The notes: generated by a model not told the origin, from the letters alone. A stretch of DNA of 64,000 nt from Paludibacteraceae bacterium (GCA_028694915.1 JAQVJY010000004.1:1-64000); one strand, 5' to 3'; positions 46,904 through 57,152 are shown, numbered from the stretch's first letter. Made by a program: numbers and translations.

Positions 46904-48310
46904 TTACATACCACGCCCTTTTATGATGACTTCAAGACTATAAATCATAATCTTCAAATCGTTGAGTAGGGTCATATTATCCATGTAAATAATATCATAG
47001 TTTAGCCGTTCAACCATTTTTTCAACCGTATCAGAATAACCAATTTTGATAGGCCCCCAAGAGAGTAAACCCGGTTGAATTTTGTAAATTAAACAGTAAT
47101 AAGGAGCCTTTTCTTCTATCTGATTGATAAAATAACGTCGTTCGGGACGTGGTCCCACCACCGACATATCGCCCTTCAAAATATTCCAAAACTGGGGAAG
47201 TTCATCGAGTCGGTACTTACGCATGATAGCGCCAAAAGGCGTAATACGCTCATCGTTTTGTGATGACAATTGTGGTCCATTTTGCTCAGCGCCCACATAC
47301 ATGGTTCTGAATTTGTACATATAAAAAGGGCGACCATCTTTACCAATACGCTCTTGTTTATAAAAAATAGGACCCGGGGAATCGCGTATAACGCGTACAG
47401 CCACATACACCATGATGGGGAAAAATAAAACTAACGCAAAAAGACTCATCAAAATATCAAACACGCGTTTAACGGATTGTTGCCAAGCTGCCATGGACGG
47501 CTGAGTTAATGTAACAACAGGCGTAGAATCGATATCGTGTAAACGAACACGACCAGTCAAAATTTCAAATGAACGAGGTGGAAACTGAATATCCACATCG
47601 TATTTCATCAAACGATTAATAATAGCATAGAGATCAGGCTCTTCCAACGTATCGGCTGCAATAATGACTGAATGAATAGGTTGGCGCTGCATAATTTCAT
47701 CCAATTGGGTCATCGAGCCAAGCACTAAAAAATCATTTGCAACCACTTCATCATCCATTTTCACATAACCCACAATTGAACGACCATATTTACGCAATTT
47801 ATGTTCCAAATCATAAGTTACTTTTTGAGCCATGCGCCCCGTACCAATGACCAAAACGGGAATAATTGTTTTGCCATTACGCAAATGGGTATAACTACGG
47901 CTCGTCAAAATTAATCGGAACAGATAGGTAACACTAAATTGTAAAACCAACAGTACAAGAAATGATTTGTAGTAAAATGTATATGAAGTTACCACATCAT
48001 CAATCATCACCGAGAAGTAAGCCAAAAGCGAAATAAATACAGCAGTTATTAATGTTGTAAGTAATTCCAACAAGCGTGAACGACTACGTGAACGATTATA
48101 AAATCCAGACAGATAGTGTACTCCTAAAGCCATCACGGGATATAGAGCCATGCTTAGGTAAAAATTAAATGATGGCGAAAAAATTGGCATATCACCAAAT
48201 AACGCCATATCATTTACCACACGACGAAACACATAAAATAGCAACCAAACAATCATGGCTGCTATCCAATCAAAAACAATATACTGTACTATGTTTTTAC
48301 GATCAATCAT
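46904..48310 (-). CDS. Polyprenyl glycosylphosphotransferase (exopolysaccharide/O-unit initiation)
   Basis: Transfers a sugar-1-phosphate to undecaprenyl phosphate, the first step of a lipid-linked glycan. The 468 residues start with four or five membrane helices (1-135), then a nucleotide-binding-like CoA domain with VLVIGTGRMAQ (about 150-250), a further helix, and the bacterial sugar-transferase domain after 280 with VKRVFDILMSLFALVLFFP, GPIFYKQERIGKDG, YKFRTM and VGPRPERRYF. These are the WcaJ/WbaP family signs. It follows the Sua5-like gene by two bases on the same strand. It may serve the glycan operon at 12-21 kb, though that link is inference. Confidence 0.93.
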   Translation of the reverse strand: MIDRKNIVQYIVFDWIAAMIVWLLFYVFRRVVNDMALFGDMPIFSPSFNFYLSMALYPVMALGVHYLSGFYNRSRSRSRLLELLTTLITAVFISLLAYFSVMIDDVVTSYTFYYKSFLVLLVLQFSVTYLFRLILTSRSYTHLRNGKTIIPVLVIGTGRMAQKVTYDLEHKLRKYGRSIVGYVKMDDEVVANDFLVLGSMTQLDEIMQRQPIHSVIIAADTLEEPDLYAIINRLMKYDVDIQFPPRSFEILTGRVRLHDIDSTPVVTLTQPSMAAWQQSVKRVFDILMSLFALVLFFPIMVYVAVRVIRDSPGPIFYKQERIGKDGRPFYMYKFRTMYVGAEQNGPQLSSQNDERITPFGAIMRKYRLDELPQFWNILKGDMSVVGPRPERRYFINQIEEKAPYYCLIYKIQPGLLSWGPIKIGYSDTVEKMVERLNYDIIYMDNMTLLNDLKIMIYSLEVIIKGRGM

Positions 48311-48312
48311 TT

Positions 48313-48876
48313 TTATGGTCGAATAATTTTTACTTCTCCATTAACGCCCAATTTTATGATACTCGAAGGAAACGCTGGCGTCACATCATCTTGTCGATAA
48401 CTCACCACATAATCGACAGCGGCCAAAATTTCTTCTGAGATCTCTTGAAAACAACTTGCCGAAGGATTTCCACTAATATTGGCTGACGTCGATACAATGG
48501 GCTTACGGAAAGCCTCACACAAGCGTTTTGAAAAAACTTCATTAGTGATGCGAATACCCACCGTACCATCCTCTGCAACCAAATTCTTCGCTAAATTCTT
48601 CGCTCCCGAATAAATAATGGTCAACGGCTTTTCGCTTAACTCAATCAAATCCCAAGCCACATCCGGTACTTCATCAACATAGCCCTGCAATTTAGCAGCG
48701 CTATCCACCAATACAAGCAATGCTTTAGAATCAACACGTTTCTTAATGTCATACACTCTTTGCACAGCAGCTTCACAAGTTGCATCGCACCCGATGCCCC
48801 AAATTGTATCAGTTGGGTAAAGAATTACACCACCTTGGCGTAACACTTCCACAGCTTGTTTGATATCAAACGTCAT
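48313..48876 (-). CDS. Threonylcarbamoyladenylate synthase, Sua5/YrdC family
   Basis: Makes threonylcarbamoyl-AMP for the t6A37 tRNA modification, used by TsaD, which is encoded at 51.5-52.5 kb. The 187-residue single YrdC domain has GGVILYPTDTIWGIGCDA, the KKRVDSKALLVLV basic stretch, and PIVSTSANISGNPS near residue 140. Length matches YrdC/TsaC rather than the longer Sua5. It shares a unit with the glycosylphosphotransferase gene and has a TAnnTTTG promoter. Confidence 0.92.
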   Translation of the reverse strand: MTFDIKQAVEVLRQGGVILYPTDTIWGIGCDATCEAAVQRVYDIKKRVDSKALLVLVDSAAKLQGYVDEVPDVAWDLIELSEKPLTIIYSGAKNLAKNLVAEDGTVGIRITNEVFSKRLCEAFRKPIVSTSANISGNPSASCFQEISEEILAAVDYVVSYRQDDVTPAFPSSIIKLGVNGEVKIIRP

Positions 48877-48893
48877 AATTCAAGATTTATTTG

Positions 48894-48901
48894 CAAAAAT
48901 A
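48894..48901 (-). promoter_or_regulatory. -7 promoter element of the YrdC-like gene
   Basis: Minus-strand TATTTTTG, exact TAnnTTTG, 18 bases before the ATG at 48876. Confidence 0.6.
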
Positions 48902-49094
48902 GCCTATTTTAGTGAGATAATTATCAAAAAGAATTATTTTTTGAAAAACAGGTAAGAACCAATGCTACTTTCAAAGAAAAAATAATATCTTTAGGGTTCG
49001 GTTTGATATATACATGCTAAATGTGTTTTTTACTCAAAAACAGAAGTTTAGAATATCGAATCACTTAAGTTCGCAAACAAAAACAAATATAATA

Positions 49095-50819
49095 ATGATT
49101 AATCAATGGATTTTCAATTCACTCACACCCGAACAAGAAGAAAACCAAGCGCAAATTACCGAGGCGCTGGGGGTGAGCCCTATTCTGACTAAACTATTAG
49201 TACAGAGAGGAATAAACACTTTTGAAGATGCAAAAAAATTCTTTAGACCCGATCTTAACGACTTGCACGATCCATTTCTTATTAAAGATATGGACAAAGC
49301 TGTAGAGCGTCTAAACAAAGCACTTTCAAAAAAAGAAAAAATTCTCATTTATGGCGATTATGATGTAGACGGAACTACTGCGGTAGCATTAGTCTACATG
49401 TTTTTATCGCGGTTTACCAATGCCATCGAATTTTATATCCCCGATCGGTACACCGAAGGTTATGGTATTTCTTATAAAGCCATTGACTTTGCCAATGAAA
49501 ATGGTTTTTCGTTAATTATTGCACTTGATTGTGGCATCAAGGCAATCGACAAAGTAGCTTACGCCAAAGAAGCGGGCATCGATTTCATCATTTGCGATCA
49601 CCACACCCCTGACGCCACCTTGCCAGCGGCTGTAGCCGTATTAGATAGCAAGCGCGAAGATTGTACCTATCCTTATAAACATCTATCTGGTTGTGGTGTT
49701 GGCTTCAAATTAATGCAAGCATTTGCCCAAAACAATGGAATCGATTTTGCATTACTTAAACCATCGTTAGACCTTGTAGCCGTAAGTATTGCCTGCGATA
49801 TTGTTCCCATTGCAGGAGAAAACCGTATTTTAGCATACTATGGTTTAAAACAACTCAGCGAAAGCCCAAGCGTAGGACTAAAAGGAATTATAGACGTCTG
49901 TAAACTATCAGGTAAAGAATTGTCTATTAGCGATATCGTATTCAAAATTGGGCCACGTATCAATGCCTCTGGGCGGATGCAATCGGGTTATGAAGTCGTA
50001 GAATTACTCACGTCACACGACGTATCGTTTGCCAAAGAAAAAAGTGCTTGTATCAACGATTACAATGATGCCCGACGTGATATTGACAAACGCACAACTG
50101 ATGAAGCAAAGACTGTTCTCGTAAACGATGAAGACTTAAAAAACCGTCGTTCTATTGTTATTTATAATGCCGAATGGAGCAAAGGAATTGTGGGTATTGT
50201 AGCTTCACGCTTATGCGAAGAATATTACAAACCAACCATCGTACTCACTAAAGCAAACGGCTTTATAAGTGGTTCTGCACGCTCTGTACAGGGATTTGAC
50301 TTATATAGTGCTATTGACAGTTGCCGCGATTTACTGGAAAACTTTGGAGGTCATATGTACGCGGCTGGTTTAACCATGAAAGAAGAAAACTTGGACGAAT
50401 TTACACGCCGTTTCGAAGAGTTTGTAGCACAAAATATTCTCGAAAATCAATTAGTTCCTCAAATTGAAATTGACGCCGAAGTAAAATTCAGTGATTTAAC
50501 GCCAAAATTTTTTAGAATCCTAAAACAATTCAGCCCTTTTGGGCCAGGCAACATGAAACCTGTTTTTTGTACGCGACGAGTGTTTGATTACGAAGGTAAT
50601 AGTCGCCCAGTGGGAAAAGAACAAGAGCATTTAAAACTAGAGTTAGTAGATTCGAGTTGCGAAAACGTAATGAGCGGAATTGCCTTTCGTATGAGCGATT
50701 ACAATGAACAACTCAAGGCTCTGAATCCTCTCGATATTTGCTATACATTGGAAGAAAACACGTTCAATGGCAATAATTCGATGCAACTTATGATTCGAGA
50801 TATCCAATTATCGAAGTAA
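49095..50819 (+). CDS. recJ: Single-stranded-DNA-specific exonuclease RecJ
   Basis: A 574-residue 5'-3' ssDNA exonuclease. I used the ATG at 49095 (MINQWIFNSL); the longer frame from 49014 adds a tail unlike RecJ. DHH-family motifs are in order: YGDYDVDGTTAVAL (motif I, about residue 82), ALDCGIK, CDHHTPD (motif III) and later GGHMYAAGLTM from DHHA1. The C-terminal part contains FSPFGPGNMKPVF, the OB-fold region. It is divergent from the YrdC-like gene and converges on the exosortase-like gene with a shared terminator. Confidence 0.96.
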   Translation: MINQWIFNSLTPEQEENQAQITEALGVSPILTKLLVQRGINTFEDAKKFFRPDLNDLHDPFLIKDMDKAVERLNKALSKKEKILIYGDYDVDGTTAVALVYMFLSRFTNAIEFYIPDRYTEGYGISYKAIDFANENGFSLIIALDCGIKAIDKVAYAKEAGIDFIICDHHTPDATLPAAVAVLDSKREDCTYPYKHLSGCGVGFKLMQAFAQNNGIDFALLKPSLDLVAVSIACDIVPIAGENRILAYYGLKQLSESPSVGLKGIIDVCKLSGKELSISDIVFKIGPRINASGRMQSGYEVVELLTSHDVSFAKEKSACINDYNDARRDIDKRTTDEAKTVLVNDEDLKNRRSIVIYNAEWSKGIVGIVASRLCEEYYKPTIVLTKANGFISGSARSVQGFDLYSAIDSCRDLLENFGGHMYAAGLTMKEENLDEFTRRFEEFVAQNILENQLVPQIEIDAEVKFSDLTPKFFRILKQFSPFGPGNMKPVFCTRRVFDYEGNSRPVGKEQEHLKLELVDSSCENVMSGIAFRMSDYNEQLKALNPLDICYTLEENTFNGNNSMQLMIRDIQLSK

Positions 50820-50841
50820 TAAACTCTTGCAAATACAAACT

Positions 50842-50873
50842 AAAAAGGCTATCAAATTGATAGCCTTTTTTTT
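50842..50873. terminator. Bidirectional terminator of recJ and the exosortase gene
   Basis: AAAAAGGCTATCAA (50842-50855) and TTGATAGCCTTTTT (50857-50870) are complementary around a tight loop, with T runs on both strands. Confidence 0.9.
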
Positions 50874-51456
50874 ATGATTCTATAGCAGTAGCCTTTTTAC
50901 GCGATAATGAAGCAAACTTTTCTTCCCACCACATCCAGAGTAAAAACAATATACCATAAAACAGATATTTAAACAGATGTTCATGCAGAAAATCGAACCA
51001 CTCACGATGGTTATAAATAATCATATTCAACCCTGTGATACGGATAATATTTACCACATAGCACACCAAAATACCCAATGGAATAAACCATAATTTATGT
51101 TTCCAAGAACCACGACTAAACAGAATGATACAGAAAAATATATACGACTGTTTGATGCCCGTACAACTCCAAACGATACGTGCGCCATTACCATTGGCAA
51201 AGCGCACGATGGTATCGCCAATACGTTCCACATCGTAGCCAAACCACTGTAAAAACATATACACTACCGAAGCTATATGTTCACTCATCCACACAAATGG
51301 TGCTGAAATATCACAACCAAAGAACGTCACCTGTCCGCCCGACTCTTCGCCTAGAACCGTCAATTTCCAGACAAAGTGGCTCACAACTAGAATAATCATA
51401 AAACGAATAATTCCAGCGTACGGAAGCAATGTGGTTTTGATATCTTTAAAATTCAT
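50872..51456 (-). CDS. Exosortase/archaeosortase family protein
   Basis: A 194-residue membrane protein with about six helices and the exosortase triad: Cys in IVWSCTGIKQSYIFF (about residue 100), Arg in VVNIIRITGLN (about 139), and His in DFLHEHLFKYLFYG (about 159). Such enzymes are transpeptidases that process C-terminally tagged surface proteins. ATG at 51456 chosen over TTG at 51462. It starts two bases past the tsaD stop, so both are co-transcribed. No candidate target protein is encoded nearby. Confidence 0.88.
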   Translation of the reverse strand: MNFKDIKTTLLPYAGIIRFMIILVVSHFVWKLTVLGEESGGQVTFFGCDISAPFVWMSEHIASVVYMFLQWFGYDVERIGDTIVRFANGNGARIVWSCTGIKQSYIFFCIILFSRGSWKHKLWFIPLGILVCYVVNIIRITGLNMIIYNHREWFDFLHEHLFKYLFYGILFLLWMWWEEKFASLSRKKATAIES

Positions 51457-51458
51457 AA

Positions 51459-52478
51459 TCAAAAAGTGACACGAGAAAATGGAGGTAACGATACATCACA
51501 AAAATCGCCTGCTTTATATTTAAAATAACCCGTAATAGCTACCATGGCAGCATTATCAGTAGTGAACGCAAATTTAGGAATAAACACTTGCCATTTTTTG
51601 CGTTGCCCATAATCTATAAACGCATTACGCAAGCCAGAGTTAGCAGAAACGCCACCAGCCACAGCCACCTGATTTACGTGTAAATCTTTAGCTGCTTGTT
51701 CCAGTTTTTTCATCAAAATATCAATAATCGTTTTTTGTAGCGACGCACACAAATCAGCTTTATTTTCTTCTATAAAATCGGGATTGATTTTTATTTGATC
51801 GCGCAAAAAATAGAGAAAAGAAGTTTTTAAACCACTAAAACTATAATCATACCCAGCAATATGAGGTTTATTAAATTGAAATGCTAATGGATTTCCCTCT
51901 TTAGCCAATTTATCGATAAATGGCCCACCAGGATAAGGTAATCCCATCACTTTAGCACACTTGTCAAAAGCTTCACCAGCCGCATCATCAATAGTTTGTC
52001 CTATCACTTCCATATCGGTGTAACCTTTCACCAAAATGATTTGGGAATTACCGCCAGAAACCAACAAACACAAGAAAGGAAATTTTGGTTGTACAGGTTC
52101 TACATCTGGCTCTTGAATAAAATGAGCTAGCACATGCGCTTGTAAATGATTCACGTCGACTAACGGAATGTTAAGCGATTGCGCAAAACTTTTGGCAAAC
52201 GATGTCCCAACTAATAACGAGCCTAGAAGTCCTGGACCGCGGGTAAAAGCTACAGCGCTCAACTCCGACTTATCCACCCCTGCGCGTTTCAACGCCTCAT
52301 GCACCACGGGCACAATGTTCTGTTGATGAGCACGAGAAGCTAACTCTGGCACAACACCGCCGTACGATTCATGCACAGATTGACTTGCTATCACATTCGA
52401 CAATAAAACACCATTACGAATAACAGAAGCCGATGTATCGTCGCAAGACGACTCAATACCCAAAATTGTAATATCCAT
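51459..52478 (-). CDS. tsaD: tRNA threonylcarbamoyltransferase TsaD
   Basis: Attaches threonylcarbamoyl to A37 of ANN-decoding tRNAs. The 339-residue ASKHA protein begins ILGIESSCDDTSASVI, has the metal-binding HLQAH motif near residue 111, GGNSQIILV, FDKCAKVMGLPYPGGP, and VAGGVSANSGLR near 270. Its substrate is made by the YrdC-like protein at 48.3-48.9 kb. It is divergent from tamB and leads the exosortase gene. Confidence 0.97.
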   Translation of the reverse strand: MDITILGIESSCDDTSASVIRNGVLLSNVIASQSVHESYGGVVPELASRAHQQNIVPVVHEALKRAGVDKSELSAVAFTRGPGLLGSLLVGTSFAKSFAQSLNIPLVDVNHLQAHVLAHFIQEPDVEPVQPKFPFLCLLVSGGNSQIILVKGYTDMEVIGQTIDDAAGEAFDKCAKVMGLPYPGGPFIDKLAKEGNPLAFQFNKPHIAGYDYSFSGLKTSFLYFLRDQIKINPDFIEENKADLCASLQKTIIDILMKKLEQAAKDLHVNQVAVAGGVSANSGLRNAFIDYGQRKKWQVFIPKFAFTTDNAAMVAITGYFKYKAGDFCDVSLPPFSRVTF

Positions 52479-52585
52479 ATAATAAATTAGAGCCTAAAAA
52501 GATAAATTCGATACCGCAAACACATAATAGTTGTACTACTTTTTTTCTTTTATTTTTTTACTTTACAAGTAACACAAATTCTTAT

Positions 52586-52593
52586 TATATTTG
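52586..52593 (+). promoter_or_regulatory. -7 promoter element of tamB
   Basis: TATATTTG, exact TAnnTTTG. A start near 52600 would place the RNA 5' end about 13 bases before the ATA at 52613 and 60 bases before the GTG at 52661. Confidence 0.65.
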
Positions 52594-52660
52594 CAAATTA
52601 AAGCCCAAAGGTATAAAAAAATCGGTTAAAATAACACTCATTGTTACAGCAACACTCATT

Positions 52661-55600
52661 GTGTTGTTATCGACGCCCTTTATTCTATTGAATTTCAATG
52701 GAGTACAAAACTTCGTCGTCGATAAAATTACCGTTTTTTTAGAAGAAAAGCTTCAAACTACCGTGAGCATCGAACATGTCGACATGCGTTTTTTCAATGA
52801 GATTACGCTCGAAAACGTGTATATTGAAGATTTAGAGGGCGACACTTTACTATCCACCGACGAACTACATGGGCACATTTCATTATTTGCTCTATTTCAC
52901 AAAGAGATTTATATCACTACACTGGAGCTAAATACGCCACAATTCAATCTAAAAGTAAAGAAAGATGGCAGTACCAATTTAGATTTTATTACACAGTTAA
53001 TACCGAAATCAAATAAAGAGCCCATGCTATTTCGGGTGGATAATATCGAAATTATTGACGGCGGCTTTAAACTACACACCGAACAACCGCTTAACCCTAA
53101 GAATAAAGCAGCCTTTAAGGGTAACGATATTGCGATAACAAAACTCAACACGGTTATCCGTTTAAATAAATTTCTGAAAACAGATATTATTGGCAAGATA
53201 AAAAACCTTAGTTTTGAAGAACAGTCGGGATTTGTAGTTTCTAATATCGCCACAGAATTTCAGATAACGGACTCGACATGCGTTGTGCCATCTTTGGCAA
53301 TCAGTTTACCAAATTCGGAATTGATATTTGATACAATTTCTTTAAAATACGACCACTTAAGCGATTTATCAAAAAATATAAATGCGCTTAAAGTTAAAAC
53401 AAAACTACTCCCATCAAACATCTATTGCCCCGACTTACAAGCGTTTTTACCAGAGTTAGGCAATTTGCGACGCAAAACTATTGTATCGTGCGAACTGTTA
53501 GGACACCTAGATAACATTAAGGCTAATTCCTTGAATTTACATTATGGTTCAGATATTGTATTTGATGGTGATTTTGAATTCTCTGGCTTACCAAAACTTA
53601 GCGAAACATTTGTTTATGCGCGCCTGAACGAAATTAGTTTTACCACCACCAGTTTGCAGGATTTAATTGCCAACATCACCCAGAAACCATTTGTTTTACC
53701 AGCCGAATTTAGAAACTTTGGCAGATGTAAATACAGTGGCAATATCGCTGGATTCTTTAGCAATATGGTTCTTTTTGGCCAACTCACCACTGGCGTAGGT
53801 AATGTTTCAACGGATATTTCATTAGAGCTATCCAACAACATGCAAGATCTCCACTTAAACGGACAAGTGCGCTCCCAACGCCTTCAATTGGGGCGTATAA
53901 CACCAGCTCAAAGTGGCTTGGGCGATGTAGCTTTCAATGTAAAAACGCAACTACAAGTAGGCAAAAACAAACCATTAAAAAGTAGTGCAGATCTCACTAT
54001 TGCGTCATTGACTTATAGAAATTACACCTACAATAATATTAAAGTCAAAGGTGACTACACCAATAAAACATTTATCGGCGACGTTGATATTAATGATACC
54101 AATGGGCAATTAACATTTGGTGGTCAAATTGATTTGAACGCCAATTCATACTTATTTAATTTTGATGCAAATGTCAAGAAATTCCGCCCCTATGCACTTA
54201 ATTTGACAACTAAAAATCCAAATTTAGAAGTATCTTTCAATATAAATTCTGAATTTGCAGGACCAAATGTTGACCACATGAATGGCCAAATCGTTATTGA
54301 CTCTATTCTTTTGGCGAATAATAAACAGGAGTATTATGTAGAGGACTTTATAATACGTTCAAACTCGGCAAGTAACAACGGGAAGGTAAAAACGTTATCT
54401 ATTGAGTCGCCAATTTTGGTAGGTATGGTGTCTGGTGATTACACTATTGGATCCTTAATAACTAGCTTTAAAAACACCGCAGCGAATTACTTCCCTGTGA
54501 TTGGAACACAAACAACCATAAAACAACCAACTCGCAACAACCTACAGTTAGCGTTCGAGTTAGAAAGTACTCAAAAGTTGGCTAGCGTTTTAGATATGCC
54601 TTGGTTTACCACCAAGACATCAACCATCAGTGGGCATTATAATGATAGTCAAAATGAGCTCAAATTAGACATCCACGTTCCTACACTTACGAATAAGAGG
54701 AATTTCGTATTGGAAGACATTTCGCTAGCTCTCAACAATCAAAACAAACAGATAAATTGTTTATTGCATGCACAAACCAAAACAAAAAGCAATGACACCA
54801 TCTCTTTAAACCTTGACTTAAAGGGCGTGAACGACTCTCTCAAGGCCTATTTATCGTGGGATAACACATTACCAACCATCTCTCAATCTGGCGAAATATT
54901 AGTCAATACGCATTTTGTGTCGATTGATAATAGGGTGAATGCACACATACAATTTTTACCAACCCAGCTCGTGATTCAAAATGCCATTTGGGATATGGCC
55001 GCTTCGGACATAACAACTAACTTTAAAGAATTTACAGTAAACGATTTTAACCTAGAATCGGACGACCAACTTATACATATCGATGGCAAAGCCTCCAAGT
55101 CCATTGATGATTTACTGGCTGTCGACCTGCATAATATTGACTTAGAATTTATCAGTGGCTTATTGTTACGGAATGCTGCCATTGAATTTGGAGGCAAAAC
55201 AACAGGTCAAGTAAACCTAACACGGTTATTTGATAAACCAATTATCGAAGCAGATGTTTCTATCTCCGATTTCTTGTTTAACCGCGCGTATTGGGGAAAT
55301 GTACACGCCACCTCAAATTTTGATAACATCAATAAAAAAATAAACTTCGGAGGCGTTGTTTTAGCTGATAATCGAGATACAACAGCAGTTATTGACGGAG
55401 GTTTTTACCTTGGAAAAGATTCACTCGATTTGAAGGGGAAAGCCAAACGGTTAGATTTACGGTTTTTGGATTATTATTTATCGAGTGTTTTACAAAACGT
55501 GAGAGGATATGGTTCGGGAGATATTCATGTGTATGGAAACACACGTAAAAACACCATCACTGTAACTGCTGATGCTTTAGCTGAAGAAGCTCAAGCTAGC

Positions 55601-57115
55601 ATCGACTTTCTCAAAACAACTTATTTTTTCCATGATTCTATCCATGTAACGCCCACTGAAATCAAATTAAAAAATATTACGGTACTTGACACGGAAGGTA
55701 ATAAGGGAAAATTAAACGGTTATATTACGCATCAGTATTTTAAAGATTTGAAATACCGTATCGAACTTGATTGTAACAAAATGAAAGTGTTGAATACCAC
55801 TAAAAAAGATAATTCAACATTCTACGGAACAGCTTACGCCACGGGGAAAGCCATCATCGCAGGCACTGAACAGAAAACGAATATAACCGTGAGAGGAACC
55901 ACAGAAAAAAATTCAAAATTAATTATCCCGTTTGGTAGTTCTGTGGCCACAGAAAATGCATTTATCACATTTGTGGATCATCGCGCACCAACTACGACTA
56001 AAGAAAAAGAGGTTAAGCCTGTCGTAGAAAGTGAAAATGAAATAAGCCTCAATTTAATGGTAGATGTGAATCCTAATGCAGAAATTCAGCTCCTAGTCGA
56101 CCAGCAAGCTGGTGATGTCATTAAAGCGCGCGGAGATGGAAACTTGCGTATGGATTACAATACAAAAAATGAGGAATTTAAAATGTATGGCAATTATGAA
56201 ATAGAACAAGGTTCTTATCTATTTACATTCCAAAATGCCTTACGCAAAGATTTTAAAGTAACTCAAGGAGGTACCATTAATTGGAATGGAGATCCGTTCA
56301 ACCCGACTGTCAACCTCAGAGCGATCTATCAAGTAAATGCTTCGTTATTGGACGTTCTTGAAAAAAGTATTTTGGAGTCGAGCAACCGGACAACAGTGCC
56401 AGTACAATGTATTCTTAATCTAACGGGCAATATTATGAGCCCAAATATTAAGTTTGATTTAAATCTTCCTAACTCCGAAGAAGAATTAAACCGTGCGTTG
56501 CAAGCTGTAGTAAATACGGATGAAATGATGAATCGTCAAATCATTTATCTACTAGTTCTTGGTAAGTTTTTCACGCCAGAATCTATGAAAAGTACTACTG
56601 CAGGGATTATAAATCAAAATGACCTCCTAGCTGTAGCATCGTCGACACTCTCCACCCAGTTAAACAATTGGGCTTCGCAGATGTTCGACAACTGGAATTT
56701 TGGTGTCAATTTCCGCAGTACGGGCGAAGGGAATGAACGAAGTAACGAATATGAGTTTAATTTCCTATATACGCCAAATAACCGTATCACATTCAACGGC
56801 AACGTTGGATATCGTGACGACAATTTATCCGCCTCCAAATTCATTGGAGATTTCGACTTCGAATACACGCTTATACAATCGGGAAAATTAAGTGCCAAGG
56901 CTTACACCCACACCAACGACTACAAAGAGTTTAAAAGCGCTCTAACCACGCAAGGCATCGGTCTTGTATATCGCGAAAGCTTTAACTCGTTAGCCGAGCT
57001 ATGGGACAGTTGGAAATCAAGCACTGCCGATAGTAAAAAGGAGCGAGAAGCTAAGAAGAGAGAGCGAGAAGAAAAAGCAGCTCTGAAAGAAGAGGAAAAA
57101 GAAAAAGGAAAATAA
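52661..57115 (+). CDS. tamB: TamB-like translocation and assembly protein (DUF490)
   Basis: A protein of about 1484 residues that should span the periplasm and carry lipid or assist outer-membrane protein insertion. After the N-terminal hydrophobic anchor come long runs of beta strands and a C-terminal DUF490/TamB domain (from about 1150: INWNGDPFNPTVNLRAIY, LNLTGNIMSPNIKFDLNLP, ending near TRVYRESFN-like strands) and a charged coiled tail rich in KERE. The only standard start is GTG 52661, which leaves a shortened anchor. The frame is open further upstream and would add about 16 residues with a basic KKS and hydrophobic stretch if ATA at 52613 were the start. A terminator follows. Confidence 0.88.
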   Translation: MLLSTPFILLNFNGVQNFVVDKITVFLEEKLQTTVSIEHVDMRFFNEITLENVYIEDLEGDTLLSTDELHGHISLFALFHKEIYITTLELNTPQFNLKVKKDGSTNLDFITQLIPKSNKEPMLFRVDNIEIIDGGFKLHTEQPLNPKNKAAFKGNDIAITKLNTVIRLNKFLKTDIIGKIKNLSFEEQSGFVVSNIATEFQITDSTCVVPSLAISLPNSELIFDTISLKYDHLSDLSKNINALKVKTKLLPSNIYCPDLQAFLPELGNLRRKTIVSCELLGHLDNIKANSLNLHYGSDIVFDGDFEFSGLPKLSETFVYARLNEISFTTTSLQDLIANITQKPFVLPAEFRNFGRCKYSGNIAGFFSNMVLFGQLTTGVGNVSTDISLELSNNMQDLHLNGQVRSQRLQLGRITPAQSGLGDVAFNVKTQLQVGKNKPLKSSADLTIASLTYRNYTYNNIKVKGDYTNKTFIGDVDINDTNGQLTFGGQIDLNANSYLFNFDANVKKFRPYALNLTTKNPNLEVSFNINSEFAGPNVDHMNGQIVIDSILLANNKQEYYVEDFIIRSNSASNNGKVKTLSIESPILVGMVSGDYTIGSLITSFKNTAANYFPVIGTQTTIKQPTRNNLQLAFELESTQKLASVLDMPWFTTKTSTISGHYNDSQNELKLDIHVPTLTNKRNFVLEDISLALNNQNKQINCLLHAQTKTKSNDTISLNLDLKGVNDSLKAYLSWDNTLPTISQSGEILVNTHFVSIDNRVNAHIQFLPTQLVIQNAIWDMAASDITTNFKEFTVNDFNLESDDQLIHIDGKASKSIDDLLAVDLHNIDLEFISGLLLRNAAIEFGGKTTGQVNLTRLFDKPIIEADVSISDFLFNRAYWGNVHATSNFDNINKKINFGGVVLADNRDTTAVIDGGFYLGKDSLDLKGKAKRLDLRFLDYYLSSVLQNVRGYGSGDIHVYGNTRKNTITVTADALAEEAQASIDFLKTTYFFHDSIHVTPTEIKLKNITVLDTEGNKGKLNGYITHQYFKDLKYRIELDCNKMKVLNTTKKDNSTFYGTAYATGKAIIAGTEQKTNITVRGTTEKNSKLIIPFGSSVATENAFITFVDHRAPTTTKEKEVKPVVESENEISLNLMVDVNPNAEIQLLVDQQAGDVIKARGDGNLRMDYNTKNEEFKMYGNYEIEQGSYLFTFQNALRKDFKVTQGGTINWNGDPFNPTVNLRAIYQVNASLLDVLEKSILESSNRTTVPVQCILNLTGNIMSPNIKFDLNLPNSEEELNRALQAVVNTDEMMNRQIIYLLVLGKFFTPESMKSTTAGIINQNDLLAVASSTLSTQLNNWASQMFDNWNFGVNFRSTGEGNERSNEYEFNFLYTPNNRITFNGNVGYRDDNLSASKFIGDFDFEYTLIQSGKLSAKAYTHTNDYKEFKSALTTQGIGLVYRESFNSLAELWDSWKSSTADSKKEREAKKREREEKAALKEEEKEKGK

Positions 57116-57118
57116 TTT

Positions 57119-57150
57119 AAAAAGGCAGAGTTTACAAACTCTGCCTTTTT
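57119..57150. terminator. Bidirectional terminator of tamB and the DUF721 gene
   Basis: AAAAAGGCAGAGTTT (57119-57133) pairs with AAACTCTGCCTTTTT (57136-57150), loop of two or three; both strands have T runs. Confidence 0.9.
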
Positions 57151-57152
57151 AA

